From NCBI GenBank assembly GCA_009841145.1, contig VXMJ01000048.1:1-64000 (forward strand): DNA of 64,000 nucleotides. The letters run 5' to 3'. Shown here piece by piece: positions 1 through 9,226 of this stretch. This stretch comes from Caldilineaceae bacterium SB0661_bin_34 (GTDB taxonomy: Bacteria; Chloroflexota; Anaerolineae; Caldilineales; Caldilineaceae). The position numbers were made by a program, and so were the translations under genes. The notes under the pieces were generated by a model. That model was not told the origin of the DNA and ran no database searches. It saw nothing but the letters and a program-made list of their open reading frames with translations. Numbering within the stretch: position 1 is the first letter of the stretch; the number at the start of each line of letters is the position of its first letter.

Positions 1-707
1 CTCCCCCCCCTCCACTCTGTCCCTGCCCCTGTCGCGGGGCCCCGCCCCCCCGTCCACCCCCCCCGCCCCCGCCGGGCGGCGCGCCGCCCGCCCCCCCCCC
101 CCCCCCGACATGTAGAAGGGCCGGGATGCAAAGTGGGCCCACTCGGCACCGGTCTCCAGAACCTACGCTAATCTGGCATGGTCCGAACCAATCGAACGTC
201 CATGATGGGCTGTCTGGTAGACGCTTCACGGACCGCGCGCCAGCTTCTCGGCTTGGCGTCTTACAGGTCTCCACGTCCATTTCTCCGCCGGCAGACCTGG
301 CCGGCCTGTGGGACTCGTTGAGATCGCGGGTCGGCCCCGGGTGACCCGTGAGCGCGTCCAGCACGATGTCCGCAGCCGACGGCGCGGCCTGGTTATGCCT
401 TCCGGCACGCGTGGCTATGGCACCGTACTTTGCCGACTGCGAACGGTCTGGACTGTAGAATGGGGTTCTGCCATTGGCAACCTCCGATTGCTGATAGGCG
501 GTTGAGAGTCCGGTTGCACCCGGGCTCTCTCTTGATTAGTGGGCATCGTACACGATCAACACAGATTGCAGCGAACGGTTACTACCCCTCCGGCACGCCT
601 GTCTGGGGGATTCGGTACAGCCTCGCTTCTGAACCCGTCTTCGCGCACCGCAGGCAACACCGACAGTTCAATGACCGGTGCGACTTGGCCTCGATTGTTT
701 GTGGACT
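1..707. other. Low-complexity contig edge and gene-free stretch
   Basis: Bases 1-110 are almost pure C with some G, unlike anything else in the window, and probably reflect a contig end or assembly noise. From about 120 to 707 I see no reading frame with recognisable protein motifs or plausible start signals, and no tRNA-like fold. The stretch lies downstream of guaA, so it may hold only its 3' untranslated region. Confidence 0.5.
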
Positions 708-2264
708 TCACTCCCACTCAATCGTGGCCGGCGGCTTGGTGCTCACGTCAAGCACCACCCGGTTGACTCCCGGCACCTCGTTGACGATGCGGGTACTCAC
801 TTGCGCCACCAGTTCCCACGGGAGCCGCGTCCACTCCGCCGTCATGAAGTCGCTCGTGCTGACAGCCCTGAGTGCAACCACATTCTGCAGCGTCCGGCCA
901 TCCCCCATCACGCCAACGCTTTGCACGGGCAGCAGCACCGCGAACGCCTGATCGGTCGCGGTGTACAGGTCCGCCCGGCGCAGTTCCTCCAGGAAGATGG
1001 CGTCGGCCCGGCGCAGTGTTTCCAACCGTTCCCACGTGACTTCCCCCGGTATGCGCACGGCTAGGCCGGGACCCGGAAAGGGATGTCGTTCGAGCAACGA
1101 GGCGGGAAGGCCGAGCCCGGCACCCAGCCGCCGCACCTCGTCCTTGAACAGCATGCGCAACGGCTCGATCAACTCGAAGTCCAGGTCGGGCGGCAGGCCG
1201 CCGACGTTGTGGTGGGTCTTGATGGTTTGGGCATGCGCCTCTCCACTACCCGAAGCGGACTCGATCACGTCCGGGTAGATGGTGCCCTGTACCAGGAAGC
1301 GGGGTACATCGGCCCCCCATGCCCCTGCCAGCCGCGCAGCCTCCCGCTCGAATATGCGGATGAAGCGGTGGCCGATGCAGGTTCGCTTGCGTTCAGGGTC
1401 CGCGACCCCTGCCAAGTCCTCCAGGAAATCCTCCACGGCATCGACGGGCTCGATGCGAAGCCGTGGATTCCACTCCCGCAGATCCCTCAGCACCTGGTCC
1501 GCCTCTCCCATCCGCAAGAGGCCATTGTTGACGAAGATGCAGGTCAGGCGATCGCCCACGGCCCGGTGGACCAGTGCCGCCGCGACACTGCTGTCAACGC
1601 CGCCGCTGAGTGCCAGCAGAACGTGCCCTTCCTCGGGCACACGCGCCCGAATGTCCCCGATGCATGTATCCGCCAGTTCCTCGGTGGTCCAGGTTGTGTC
1701 GCAACCGCAAATCCCGTACACGAAGTTGCCCAGGATGTCCATCCCGCGGACGGTGTGGCTAACCTCCGGATGGAACTGAAGACCAAAGATCCGGCCATCC
1801 TCCGCGGCCACGGCCGCATGCGGACTGCCCTGACTGGCGGCGATGGACCGACAGCCGTCGGGCAGGGACTCCACTCGGTCGCCGTGGCTCATCCAGACAC
1901 TTGATTCGGTCTCGATGTCCTGGAACAGCGCCGACTCCCCGGTGTGGCGAACCGAGGCCTGCCCAAATTCCCTGGTCGTGGCCGGTTCCACCCGTCCGCC
2001 CAGGGCCTGCATCAGCAGCTGCATGCCGTAGCAGATGCCAAGCACCGGCACTCCCCGGGCCAGCACGGAGGCCGGCAGCGACGGCGCCCCGTCCACATAG
2101 ACGCTTGCGGGACCGCCCGAAAGGACCACACCCCGAACCTCCCTGGTGTCGAGGAAGGTGTCCGCCTTTGGCCAGGAGACCAGTTCCGCCGGGACCTGCA
2201 GTTCGCGGATGCGGCGGCAAATCAGCTGGGAGTATTGGCTCCCGAAGTCGACAACTGCGATCAC
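708..2264 (-). CDS. guaA: GMP synthase (glutamine-hydrolysing)
   Basis: Converts XMP to GMP with ATP and glutamine, the last step of guanine nucleotide synthesis, in the cytoplasm. The 518-residue protein has the class I amidotransferase domain first (nucleophile Cys78 in GICYGMQ; His165 and Glu167 in FHPEVSH), then the ATP-pyrophosphatase loop SGGVDSS near residue 220, and ends with KPPATIEWE, the usual C-terminus. Length is normal for the family. The start is a GTG sixteen bases after the stop of the upstream glutamine synthetase, so the two are probably cotranscribed; both depend on glutamine. The ribosome binding site is weak, suggesting translational coupling. Confidence 0.96.
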   Translation of the reverse strand: MIAVVDFGSQYSQLICRRIRELQVPAELVSWPKADTFLDTREVRGVVLSGGPASVYVDGAPSLPASVLARGVPVLGICYGMQLLMQALGGRVEPATTREFGQASVRHTGESALFQDIETESSVWMSHGDRVESLPDGCRSIAASQGSPHAAVAAEDGRIFGLQFHPEVSHTVRGMDILGNFVYGICGCDTTWTTEELADTCIGDIRARVPEEGHVLLALSGGVDSSVAAALVHRAVGDRLTCIFVNNGLLRMGEADQVLRDLREWNPRLRIEPVDAVEDFLEDLAGVADPERKRTCIGHRFIRIFEREAARLAGAWGADVPRFLVQGTIYPDVIESASGSGEAHAQTIKTHHNVGGLPPDLDFELIEPLRMLFKDEVRRLGAGLGLPASLLERHPFPGPGLAVRIPGEVTWERLETLRRADAIFLEELRRADLYTATDQAFAVLLPVQSVGVMGDGRTLQNVVALRAVSTSDFMTAEWTRLPWELVAQVSTRIVNEVPGVNRVVLDVSTKPPATIEWE

Positions 2265-2280
2265 GGGCCGGAAGCACAGG

Positions 2281-3627
2281 TTAGTAGGTGGCCAGGTATT
2301 GATTCAGCTCCCAGGTACTGACGTGTGTGCGGAACGCAATCCACTCCTGGGTCTTGGCTTCCACGTAGGTGTCGTGCAGGTGGGGTCCCAGCGCGTCCGC
2401 CAGAACATGATTGTCCCGGAGATATTCGATCGCGGCCCCCAGGCTGTCCGGCAGGGATTCGTAGCCGTGGCGGCGGTCCGTTACCTGGAACAGGTCCTCT
2501 TCCAGGGGATTGGGCGGCTGCATCTCCTTCTCGATTCCGTCCAGGCCCGCTGCCAGCATGACGGCGAAGGCCAGGTAGGGGTTGGCACTTGGATCGGGAC
2601 TGCGCAGTTCGCAGCGGGTGCTGATGCTTCGATCGCGCGTTGTGCGCGGCACCCGGATCAGGGCGCCCCGGTTAGTGCGGCCCCAGCAGATCTTGACCGG
2701 AGCCTCGAATCCGGACACCAGGCGCTTGTAGCTGTTGACCAGTGGAGCCACCACACAGGCCATGGCCTTGGCATGTTCCAGTTGGCCGGCGATGAAATGC
2801 AGGGCGGTCTGGCTCAACCGGTACGGATGCCCGTCGTCGTACATCAGGTTTCGGCCGGTCACCGGATCCAACAGGCTCTGGTGCACGTGCATGCCCGAGC
2901 CGGACTTCCCCGTCATCGGCTTGGGCAGGAAGGAGCAAAAGAGGCCGTGCTGGTGGGCCACGGCCTTGGCCGCGATGCGGGCCGTCACCGTGCTGTCAGC
3001 CAACTGCAGACCCGGACCGTAGCGCATGTCCAGTTCGTTCTGCCCTTCCGCCACTTCATGGTGAAAGGCGTTGATGACCACACCCATCTCAGCCAGCGAC
3101 TCGACAATCTTGCGCCGAATGCTGCGGCTGATGTCGATGGAGATGTCGAAGTAGCCGGCCTGGTCCAGTGGCTGCAAGGGCAGAACCTCTCCATCCTCGT
3201 GCCGTCGAAACAGGAAAAACTCCAGTTCGGGTGCAATGTTGTACTCGAAACCCATGCCGCGGGCCCGTTCCAGCTGCCGCTTCAGGACATAGCGGGGATC
3301 GCCGGGGAAGGGATCACCGTTGGGCAGGAGCACGTCGCAGATGACCCGTGCCGTACATGTTCCCGACTCCCATGGAATCAGCGCGAAGGTGGAGGGATCG
3401 GGCATCAGGTACATGTCGTTCTCGACCGTACGCGCAAACCCCTGGATGGAACTCCCGTCAAACCACTGACCGTGGTCCACCACCTCGGTCCACTGCCGTG
3501 CAGGAATCGTGATCTGCTTGATCTGGCCTTCAATGTCGCTGAACTGGAGCCAGACGAAGTCAACCCCTTCGGACCGAAGGAGTTGTCCCAACTTCTTGTT
3601 GGTGGGTACGGTAATGGCCTTGGCCAT
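2281..3627 (-). CDS. glnA: Glutamine synthetase type I (alpha-like)
   Basis: Makes glutamine from glutamate, ammonia and ATP. The 448 residues carry the beta-grasp N-terminus, the [11 protein letters not shown] segment, the GSGMHVHQS metal/ATP site and the [10 protein letters not shown] arginine motif. The short length and the C-terminal ending resemble the GSI-alpha subfamily (Bacillus type). At the position where adenylylated enzymes have the tyrosine of an NLYDLP-like motif, this protein reads EEDLFQV, with Phe, so it is probably not controlled by adenylylation (inference). It sits between a second glutamine synthetase (upstream) and guaA (downstream), all on the minus strand. Confidence 0.93.
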   Translation of the reverse strand: MAKAITVPTNKKLGQLLRSEGVDFVWLQFSDIEGQIKQITIPARQWTEVVDHGQWFDGSSIQGFARTVENDMYLMPDPSTFALIPWESGTCTARVICDVLLPNGDPFPGDPRYVLKRQLERARGMGFEYNIAPELEFFLFRRHEDGEVLPLQPLDQAGYFDISIDISRSIRRKIVESLAEMGVVINAFHHEVAEGQNELDMRYGPGLQLADSTVTARIAAKAVAHQHGLFCSFLPKPMTGKSGSGMHVHQSLLDPVTGRNLMYDDGHPYRLSQTALHFIAGQLEHAKAMACVVAPLVNSYKRLVSGFEAPVKICWGRTNRGALIRVPRTTRDRSISTRCELRSPDPSANPYLAFAVMLAAGLDGIEKEMQPPNPLEEDLFQVTDRRHGYESLPDSLGAAIEYLRDNHVLADALGPHLHDTYVEAKTQEWIAFRTHVSTWELNQYLATY

Positions 3628-3667
3628 GGTCCGGATGCCTAAGCGAAAGGGGTGTACAACCCCCTAT

Positions 3668-3707
3668 TATGCAGGAGCCCGGTCCGATCGGACCGGGCTC
3701 CTGCATA
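3668..3707. repeat. Perfect 40-bp palindrome between the two glutamine synthetases
   Basis: Two 20-base arms, one reading TATGCAGGAGCCCGGTCCGA and the other its exact reverse complement, with no loop bases. It lies between two same-strand glutamine synthetase genes. There is no T-run on either side, so it is not a textbook intrinsic terminator. It may be a transcript-stabilising hairpin, an attenuator that sets the ratio of the two enzymes, or a protein-binding site. Confidence 0.85.
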
Positions 3708-3731
3708 CCAATATCAGACTGTCGGAACGAA

Positions 3732-5153
3732 CTAAATCCCGTAGTACATCACAAATTCTTCGGGATGCGGGCGCAGGCGAATGGCGTCCACTTCCTCATA
3801 GCGCTTGTACTCGACGTACGACTCGATGAGCTCCGGCGTGAAGACCCCGCCCCGCAGGAGGAACTCGTGGTCGTTCTCCAGTTCGTCCAGGACCTCGCCC
3901 AGCGAACCCTTGACCAAATCCACCTGAGACATGGCATCTTCTTCGTACAGGTCCATGTCACCCGGCTCACCCGGATCAATCTTGTTCTGAATGCCGTCCA
4001 GGCCCGCCATCAGCAGGGACGCAAAGGCCAGATAGGGGTTGGCACCGGGGTCCGGACAACGGAACTCCACGCGCTTGGCCTTGGGCGATCCGGAGTACAT
4101 CGGAATGCGGCAGGCAGCGGAACGGTTGCGGGCGGAGTAGGCCACCACCACCGGGGCCTCGTAGCCGGGCACCAGGCGCCGGTACGAATTGGTCAGGGGT
4201 GCCGCAAAGGCCAGCAGGGCGTTGATGTGCTTGAGCACGCCGCCGATGTAGTGCAAGCCCGTTTCGCTCAGCCCGGCGTAGCCGTCACCGGCAAAGGTGT
4301 TGTGACCGTCCTTCCAGATGCTCAGGTGGGTGTGCATGCCGGAACCGTTGTCCTCGAAGAGGGGCTTGGGCATGAAGGTCGCGGTCTTGCCGTTGGCCTT
4401 GGCGATGTTCTTGACGATGTACTTGTACAGCTGCATGTTGTCGGCCGAGCGCAGCAGCGTGTCGAACCGCAGATCGATCTCGGCCTGGCCGGCCGTGCCC
4501 ACCTCGTGATGGTGTACCTCAACCTCCAGCCCGGAGTCGATCATGGTTCGCACCATGTGGGACCGGATGTCCTGCATCGAGTCCGTTGGGGGCACGGGGA
4601 AATAGCCACCCTTCCAGCCAACCTTGTGGCCGCCACTGACCTCGCCGCCGGTCCAAGGGCCTTCCGAACTGTTGATCTCGTAGCCCTGGAAGTTGCGGCC
4701 CGTGGCGTAGGAGATGCTGTCGAAGATGAAGAACTCCGCCTCCGCGCCGATATAGGCGGTGTCGCCGATACCGGTGGACTTCAGATAGGCCTCGGCCTTC
4801 TCCGCCACGTTGCGGGGGCCCTTGCCGTAGGGCTCGTGGGTGATCGGGTCGTAGACATTGGCGATGAAGGCCAGCGTCGGGAACCGGTCGTCGGCAATCG
4901 GATCCAGGTGGGCGGTCGTCGGATCGCCCTTCAGGATCATGTCGCTGACATCGATGCTCTGGAAACCGCGGATGGAAGAGCCGTCGAATCCGAGACCCTC
5001 TTCAAATGCCTCTTCCGCATCAAAGGTCTCCGCCGGCAATGAGAAGTGGTGCCACTGGCCGAACGGGTCGGTGAACCGGACATCCACAATATTGACGCCG
5101 TTGGCCTTGATGGCCTCGATGACGTCAGCGCCGGTCTTGCAATCTAGGGCCAT
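3732..5153 (-). CDS. glnA: Glutamine synthetase type I (beta-like)
   Basis: A second glutamine synthetase, 473 residues from the chosen start. Motifs include FDGSSIRGFQ, GSGMHTHLS, NRSAACRIP and a C-terminus RPHPEEFVMYYGI that resembles actinobacterial GlnA1 and proteobacterial GSI-beta. The segment GDMDLYEEDA keeps a tyrosine where GSI-beta enzymes are adenylylated; whether it is modified here is unknown. The start at 5153 is supported by an AGGAG about ten bases upstream; the frame stays open a further eleven codons. It lies 104 bases upstream of the other glutamine synthetase and downstream of the zinc-ribbon gene. Confidence 0.93.
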   Translation of the reverse strand: MALDCKTGADVIEAIKANGVNIVDVRFTDPFGQWHHFSLPAETFDAEEAFEEGLGFDGSSIRGFQSIDVSDMILKGDPTTAHLDPIADDRFPTLAFIANVYDPITHEPYGKGPRNVAEKAEAYLKSTGIGDTAYIGAEAEFFIFDSISYATGRNFQGYEINSSEGPWTGGEVSGGHKVGWKGGYFPVPPTDSMQDIRSHMVRTMIDSGLEVEVHHHEVGTAGQAEIDLRFDTLLRSADNMQLYKYIVKNIAKANGKTATFMPKPLFEDNGSGMHTHLSIWKDGHNTFAGDGYAGLSETGLHYIGGVLKHINALLAFAAPLTNSYRRLVPGYEAPVVVAYSARNRSAACRIPMYSGSPKAKRVEFRCPDPGANPYLAFASLLMAGLDGIQNKIDPGEPGDMDLYEEDAMSQVDLVKGSLGEVLDELENDHEFLLRGGVFTPELIESYVEYKRYEEVDAIRLRPHPEEFVMYYGI

Positions 5154-5430
5154 GTCAGTAGTACTCCTGGTTTGGTACGCGGGCAAGGCTCCGCCCGTCG
5201 CGGCTGCAATTGCACAATCCTACAGCCGCCGGAACGAATTGGGTTTGGGCATATGTTACAAAACCAAGGCTCCGCGGGCATGCATTCTGTCCAACCAGTG
5301 TGCATCCGGTGGCCTTGCCATGGTGCATCAACGCCATGGATATGGCAGATCGGCACAAGGCAGTTCAGCCTGCGCCGCGATGTTGTGAACGGTCGCCGCG
5401 GTCGGTGATCCCGCCCGGGGACCTGAGAAA

Positions 5431-5979
5431 TCAGCGCCCGGGGACCTGCTCGGCAGACGCGGTCCGGGCATCGGGGGCGGAGGCTTGGTTCCAAGGTTCC
5501 GCCCCGGCCTCTGCCTGCGGATACTGCTGTGCGGGCTGGACACCGCGCGCGGTTCCGCACTGGGCACAGACCGTCCACTCGGGACGGACCGCATGGCCGC
5601 AGGCCGGGCACGCCTGCAACAACTGAACCTGGCAATGGGGGCAAAACACCCATGTGTCGCGCACCGGACGACTGCAGCCGGTACAGAAGAACGACACGTT
5701 CGCCTCGCGCAACAGCGCCTCCTCCTCGAGGGCCCGGTTGTAGGTATCCGCCAAGGTTTCGCGCGGCCTGACCAGGATGTAGACCACCAGGCCAGCAAAT
5801 GGAACCAGAATTACCAGGACAGCTGCCAGGATCATGGCCAGTACATCCCAGGACCTGGCCCGGATGTCGTTAATGGTCCAGACAACGGTCCCCGCCCACA
5901 GCGCGAACAGCATCGCACCCATGACGGTGACAGCCACTTCGAGCCAGACACCCAGCGTATTGATGAATTCGGGGGACAT
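5431..5979 (-). CDS. Membrane protein with double zinc ribbon
   Basis: A 182-residue protein of unknown role. Two hydrophobic segments (about residues 8-32 and 44-70) resemble the PLDc_N-type membrane hairpin, ending in YILVRPRETL. Then follow four CxxC pairs (CTGC, CPHC, CPAC, CAQC) that form two zinc ribbons, and a Pro/Ala/Gln-rich tail. It is 277 bases upstream of and on the same strand as the GSI-beta gene. A cytoplasmic metal-binding adaptor tethered to the membrane is possible; no enzyme motif is visible. Confidence 0.8.
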   Translation of the reverse strand: MSPEFINTLGVWLEVAVTVMGAMLFALWAGTVVWTINDIRARSWDVLAMILAAVLVILVPFAGLVVYILVRPRETLADTYNRALEEEALLREANVSFFCTGCSRPVRDTWVFCPHCQVQLLQACPACGHAVRPEWTVCAQCGTARGVQPAQQYPQAEAGAEPWNQASAPDARTASAEQVPGR

Positions 5980-6753
5980 GCAGGGACTGGAACTTCGGCG
6001 GGAATACCGGCTGCGATTCGGCCGCCGGGCCGGTTCGAACGCGGCGCAACAGCAGTATATCCCGGAACCTTGGCGAAACGCGGGCTCGATGGTCGATTTC
6101 TGGATCCGGAAAGCATCCCAATCTTCCGTCCGAGGCCGATAAGTTCGGAATCGGCCAATGTACAGGACCGGGCCTGTGTACGGATGTTGGCGGCCACAGC
6201 CACAACATCTTCCATATCCGCATTGCCAGCCGCGGCCGCCAGGGATCCGGTTCCGTCACACCCCATCCTCTCAGAAACCATCAAGTTTCAGCGAACAGTC
6301 AATACCCCCTGCCTTGTATCCGCTGTGCCGCGAGTCCAGTGGCAGCGGCCCGGGAGACATGCGGCCGTTTCGAGCCGGTGCGCTGGGAACTGTGGGAACT
6401 CCCCGCCAAAGGGGCGGGGCTCCTGCCCGCTTGGTTGGCGGAGGCCATGAACCCGGCCGCGTCGGCACCCGAGGAATGGCAGTAGCCGGTGCAGCACTGC
6501 CCGGACCGGTGGAACCGGATGCGCGGATCCACGGGCACGCTCAAGGAGTGTCGACCAGCGCCAAAGACCTGAAAAGACTCTTTGGCGGCCGAATCCCCGC
6601 GTGCGCGGTGCACAGGGCTTCCAGACGGAGGCCGACGCGCAACTTCCTTGCCTCCAGGCCATCAGCTCCGTATGCGCCTGACGGCTGTCGCCCAACCAAG
6701 GCGATGCCGCGTCGCCCACCCCTTGCGCGTTCCCGGAACCATTCCCGCGCTCA
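5980..6753. other. Gene-free stretch
   Basis: About 770 bases between the divergent zinc-ribbon gene and the amino-acid transporter. Frames on the plus strand contain short Trp/Leu-rich pieces broken by stops and may be a fully decayed gene, but nothing is recognisable. The last bases hold the transporter promoter. Confidence 0.4.
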
Positions 6754-6781
6754 TTGCAACAATCCTACACTGTTGTATAGT
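6754..6781 (+). promoter_or_regulatory. Sigma-70-like promoter of the amino-acid ABC operon
   Basis: TTGCAA at 6754-6759 and TATAGT at 6776-6781, spaced 16 bases, sit just upstream of an AGGAGGT ribosome binding site and the ATG at 6814. This is the best promoter match in the region. Confidence 0.6.
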
Positions 6782-6813
6782 GACAAATCACTACTTCAGG
6801 AGGTACGTTTACC

Positions 6814-7974
6814 ATGTTCCGAAAGTGGCTAATTCTGGCAGGGCTCTTGATGGCCATCTCCTTGGTTGTCATTGGTTGTGAGACTGTCGACACATCAGCC
6901 CTGGAAAACGAGATAAGCGAACGTGACGCGAAAATCGCCGAACTGGAAGCCATGGTGATGGACCTTGAGGCGACAGGCGAGATGCCGGCCGAGATGGCCG
7001 GTTCCCGTCTCCAAACAGTCCAAGACCGAGGCAAGCTCATTTGTGCCAGCCGCAACGACGTGCCGGGCTACGGCTACCTGGACGATGCCGGCAATAACGT
7101 CGGTTTCGATATCGACCTTTGCCGCGCGGTTGCCGCCGCCGTCCTAGGCGATGCAAATGCGTTCGAGATTCGACTGATCACCGCTGCCGAACGCGGACCC
7201 ACCATCCAGTCCGGCGAAGTGGACCTGTTGGTTCGCACCGTCACGTGGACCACGTCCCGGGACGCCCAGTGGGGCAACTACACCCAGACCATGTTCTACG
7301 ACGGCCAGGGGTTCATGGTGCAGAAGGACCTGGGCATCTCCAGTTCCCTGGAGCTTAAGGACGCCACTGTCTGTGTGACTCAGGGAACGACCACCGAGTT
7401 GAACCTGCAGGACTTCTCAAACCAGAACGACCTGAACATCAATGCCCTCACCTTCGAGGACACCGACGCGGTGGTGGCCGCATATCAGAGCCAGCAGTGC
7501 GACGCCTTCACCAACGATCGCTCCCAGTTGGCCGCTATTAGCAGTGCCTTCGAGGACCGGGATGCACATGTAATCCTTCCCGAGACCATCTCGGAAGAGC
7601 CGCTCGGCCCAGTGGTCCCTCACGGTGACGAGCAGTGGTTCGACATCGTGAAGACCGTCATGGCCATCCTGATCTACTCCGAGGCGTACAGCGTAACTTC
7701 CGACGCGGTACCGACCGAGAGTACCGGGGACACCAAGGTTGACCGTCTCTTCGGACTGGAAGGCTCCTTCGGCCAGGAAACCCTGGGACTCAGCCAGACC
7801 GTGGCCCAGGACGTGATCGGGAGCGTGGGCAACTACGGTGAAATCTACGACCGCAACCTTGGCCCGGGTGGCATCAATCTCCCTCGTGAAGGCGGCCGCA
7901 ATGCCCTGTGGGCCGACGCTGCTTGTTCGGACTGTCCCAAGGGCGGCCAGATTTACTCCGCTCCTCTTCGGTAA
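6814..7974 (+). CDS. Polar amino-acid ABC transporter, substrate-binding lipoprotein
   Basis: Extracytoplasmic binding protein of a PAAT-family importer, closest in appearance to AapJ/BztA (general L-amino acids). The 386 residues start with a lipoprotein signal (lipobox VIGC, Cys22), then a short charged coiled coil (about residues 25-50), then the SBP_bac_3 fold: GKLICASRNDVPGYGYLD, GFDIDLCRAVAAAVLGD and ERGPTIQSGEVDLLVRT. It is led by a strong AGGAGGT site and followed by two permeases and an ATPase on the same strand. Proximity to glutamine synthetases fits a role in organic nitrogen uptake. Confidence 0.9.
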   Translation: MFRKWLILAGLLMAISLVVIGCETVDTSALENEISERDAKIAELEAMVMDLEATGEMPAEMAGSRLQTVQDRGKLICASRNDVPGYGYLDDAGNNVGFDIDLCRAVAAAVLGDANAFEIRLITAAERGPTIQSGEVDLLVRTVTWTTSRDAQWGNYTQTMFYDGQGFMVQKDLGISSSLELKDATVCVTQGTTTELNLQDFSNQNDLNINALTFEDTDAVVAAYQSQQCDAFTNDRSQLAAISSAFEDRDAHVILPETISEEPLGPVVPHGDEQWFDIVKTVMAILIYSEAYSVTSDAVPTESTGDTKVDRLFGLEGSFGQETLGLSQTVAQDVIGSVGNYGEIYDRNLGPGGINLPREGGRNALWADAACSDCPKGGQIYSAPLR

Positions 7975-8007
7975 CCCTCTCGCTCCACTGTCGTAATCCT
8001 CTGCGCC

Positions 8008-9222
8008 ATGATCATGATTGAGGCGCTTCGAGGACTTACCTACTACAAGGGCGTGCCTCTCTGGCGGCACGCCCTTGTCCTACAGTGGGCGTTGCAGATA
8101 ATATCGGGCGTCATAGTGGTGGTCTTGGTCGCCACTTTCTTCACCAACATCACCAACACCATCGAAGACCGGGAGATTCCCCACGGGTTCAGTTTCCTGT
8201 CCCGCGAGTACCAGACCCCCATCGGGCAGCACTTTCTCCCCTACGAGTCCTCAGACTCCTTCCTCTACGCGTTTGGGGTTGCCGCTACCAACACCATCAT
8301 CGTCTCCATTGTGGGAGTCATTCTGGCCACGGCCTTGGGGATCGTGGTGGGTGTGGCCCGCATTTCGGGAAACTGGCTGGTGTCCAAGACCTCTCTGATC
8401 TACATTGAGGTCTTCCGCAACGTTCCCCTTTTGGTGCAACTGTTCTTCTGGTTCTACGTGGTACTGGCGTTGCCTCCGGTCCGCCAGGGATACGTCATCG
8501 CGGACAAGATATACATCAACAATGCGGGCTTGTCTCTGCCGTGGCCATCGCCGTCCAGTTGGGACGCTGCCTGGGTATGGCTGGCTGTTGCCTTGGCCTC
8601 GATCATTGCCGCCATGGTGCTGTACCGTGCATTGACCCAGCGCGAGGCCCTCACCGGGAGGTCGTCCTATCCCCTGGTTTCAGGCAGTGTCACAGCCATT
8701 GCAATCGCGGTTGCCGGGTGGCTGTTCGTCAGCACGGCGTTTGGAGACGCTCCCTTTGGCATCTCGGATCCGGCCCCACAGGGGACTTTCGGACGCATCG
8801 CCGGGGGCTTCACAATCTCCGGCGGCCTGATGGCGCTCTTGGCCGGACTGGTGATTTACACATCCTCGTTCATTGCGGAGATTGTCCGGGCCGGCATCCA
8901 ATCGGTAGGCCGAGGTCAGACGGAAGCAGCCCGGTCGCTGGGACTTGCGCCCATGGCGGCACTGCGCCATGTTACCTTCCCCCAGGCCCTGAGGGTTATC
9001 ATCCCCCCGCTGATCAGCCAATTCCTCAACCTGACCAAGAACAGCAGCCTGGCCGGAGCCATAGGCTACTCGGATCTGGCCAATGTCGCCAAGACCATGA
9101 CACAGACGGCTCCGGCAGTGTCCATCTATGTCCTGCTGGCGGCGGCCTACCTGGCCATGAGCCTGACCTATTCCTTGATCGGCAACATTTATAACCGGAG
9201 CATTCGGTTGGTAGGAAATTAG
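8008..9222 (+). CDS. Amino-acid ABC transporter permease (AapQ-like)
   Basis: Inner-membrane subunit of the importer, 404 residues, with the long insertion typical of AapQ/BztB between the first membrane segments. The motif VEVFRNVPLLVQLFF and the EAA loop with GRGQTEAARSLGLAPM identify an HisMQ-type permease. The start is uncertain: ATG at 8008 or 8014, neither with a clear ribosome binding site. The next permease begins four bases after the stop, showing an operon. Confidence 0.9.
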   Translation: MIMIEALRGLTYYKGVPLWRHALVLQWALQIISGVIVVVLVATFFTNITNTIEDREIPHGFSFLSREYQTPIGQHFLPYESSDSFLYAFGVAATNTIIVSIVGVILATALGIVVGVARISGNWLVSKTSLIYIEVFRNVPLLVQLFFWFYVVLALPPVRQGYVIADKIYINNAGLSLPWPSPSSWDAAWVWLAVALASIIAAMVLYRALTQREALTGRSSYPLVSGSVTAIAIAVAGWLFVSTAFGDAPFGISDPAPQGTFGRIAGGFTISGGLMALLAGLVIYTSSFIAEIVRAGIQSVGRGQTEAARSLGLAPMAALRHVTFPQALRVIIPPLISQFLNLTKNSSLAGAIGYSDLANVAKTMTQTAPAVSIYVLLAAAYLAMSLTYSLIGNIYNRSIRLVGN

Positions 9223-9226
9223 GCGA

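Noticed and set aside
2146-5042. Long plus-strand frames opposite the two glutamine synthetases
   Set aside because: High-GC antisense shadows: their codons mirror the third-position bias of the real genes and show no protein motifs.
6301-6720. Possible gene in the gap before the amino-acid transporter
   Set aside because: Frames contain Trp/Leu-rich pieces but are interrupted by stops and match no family I know.
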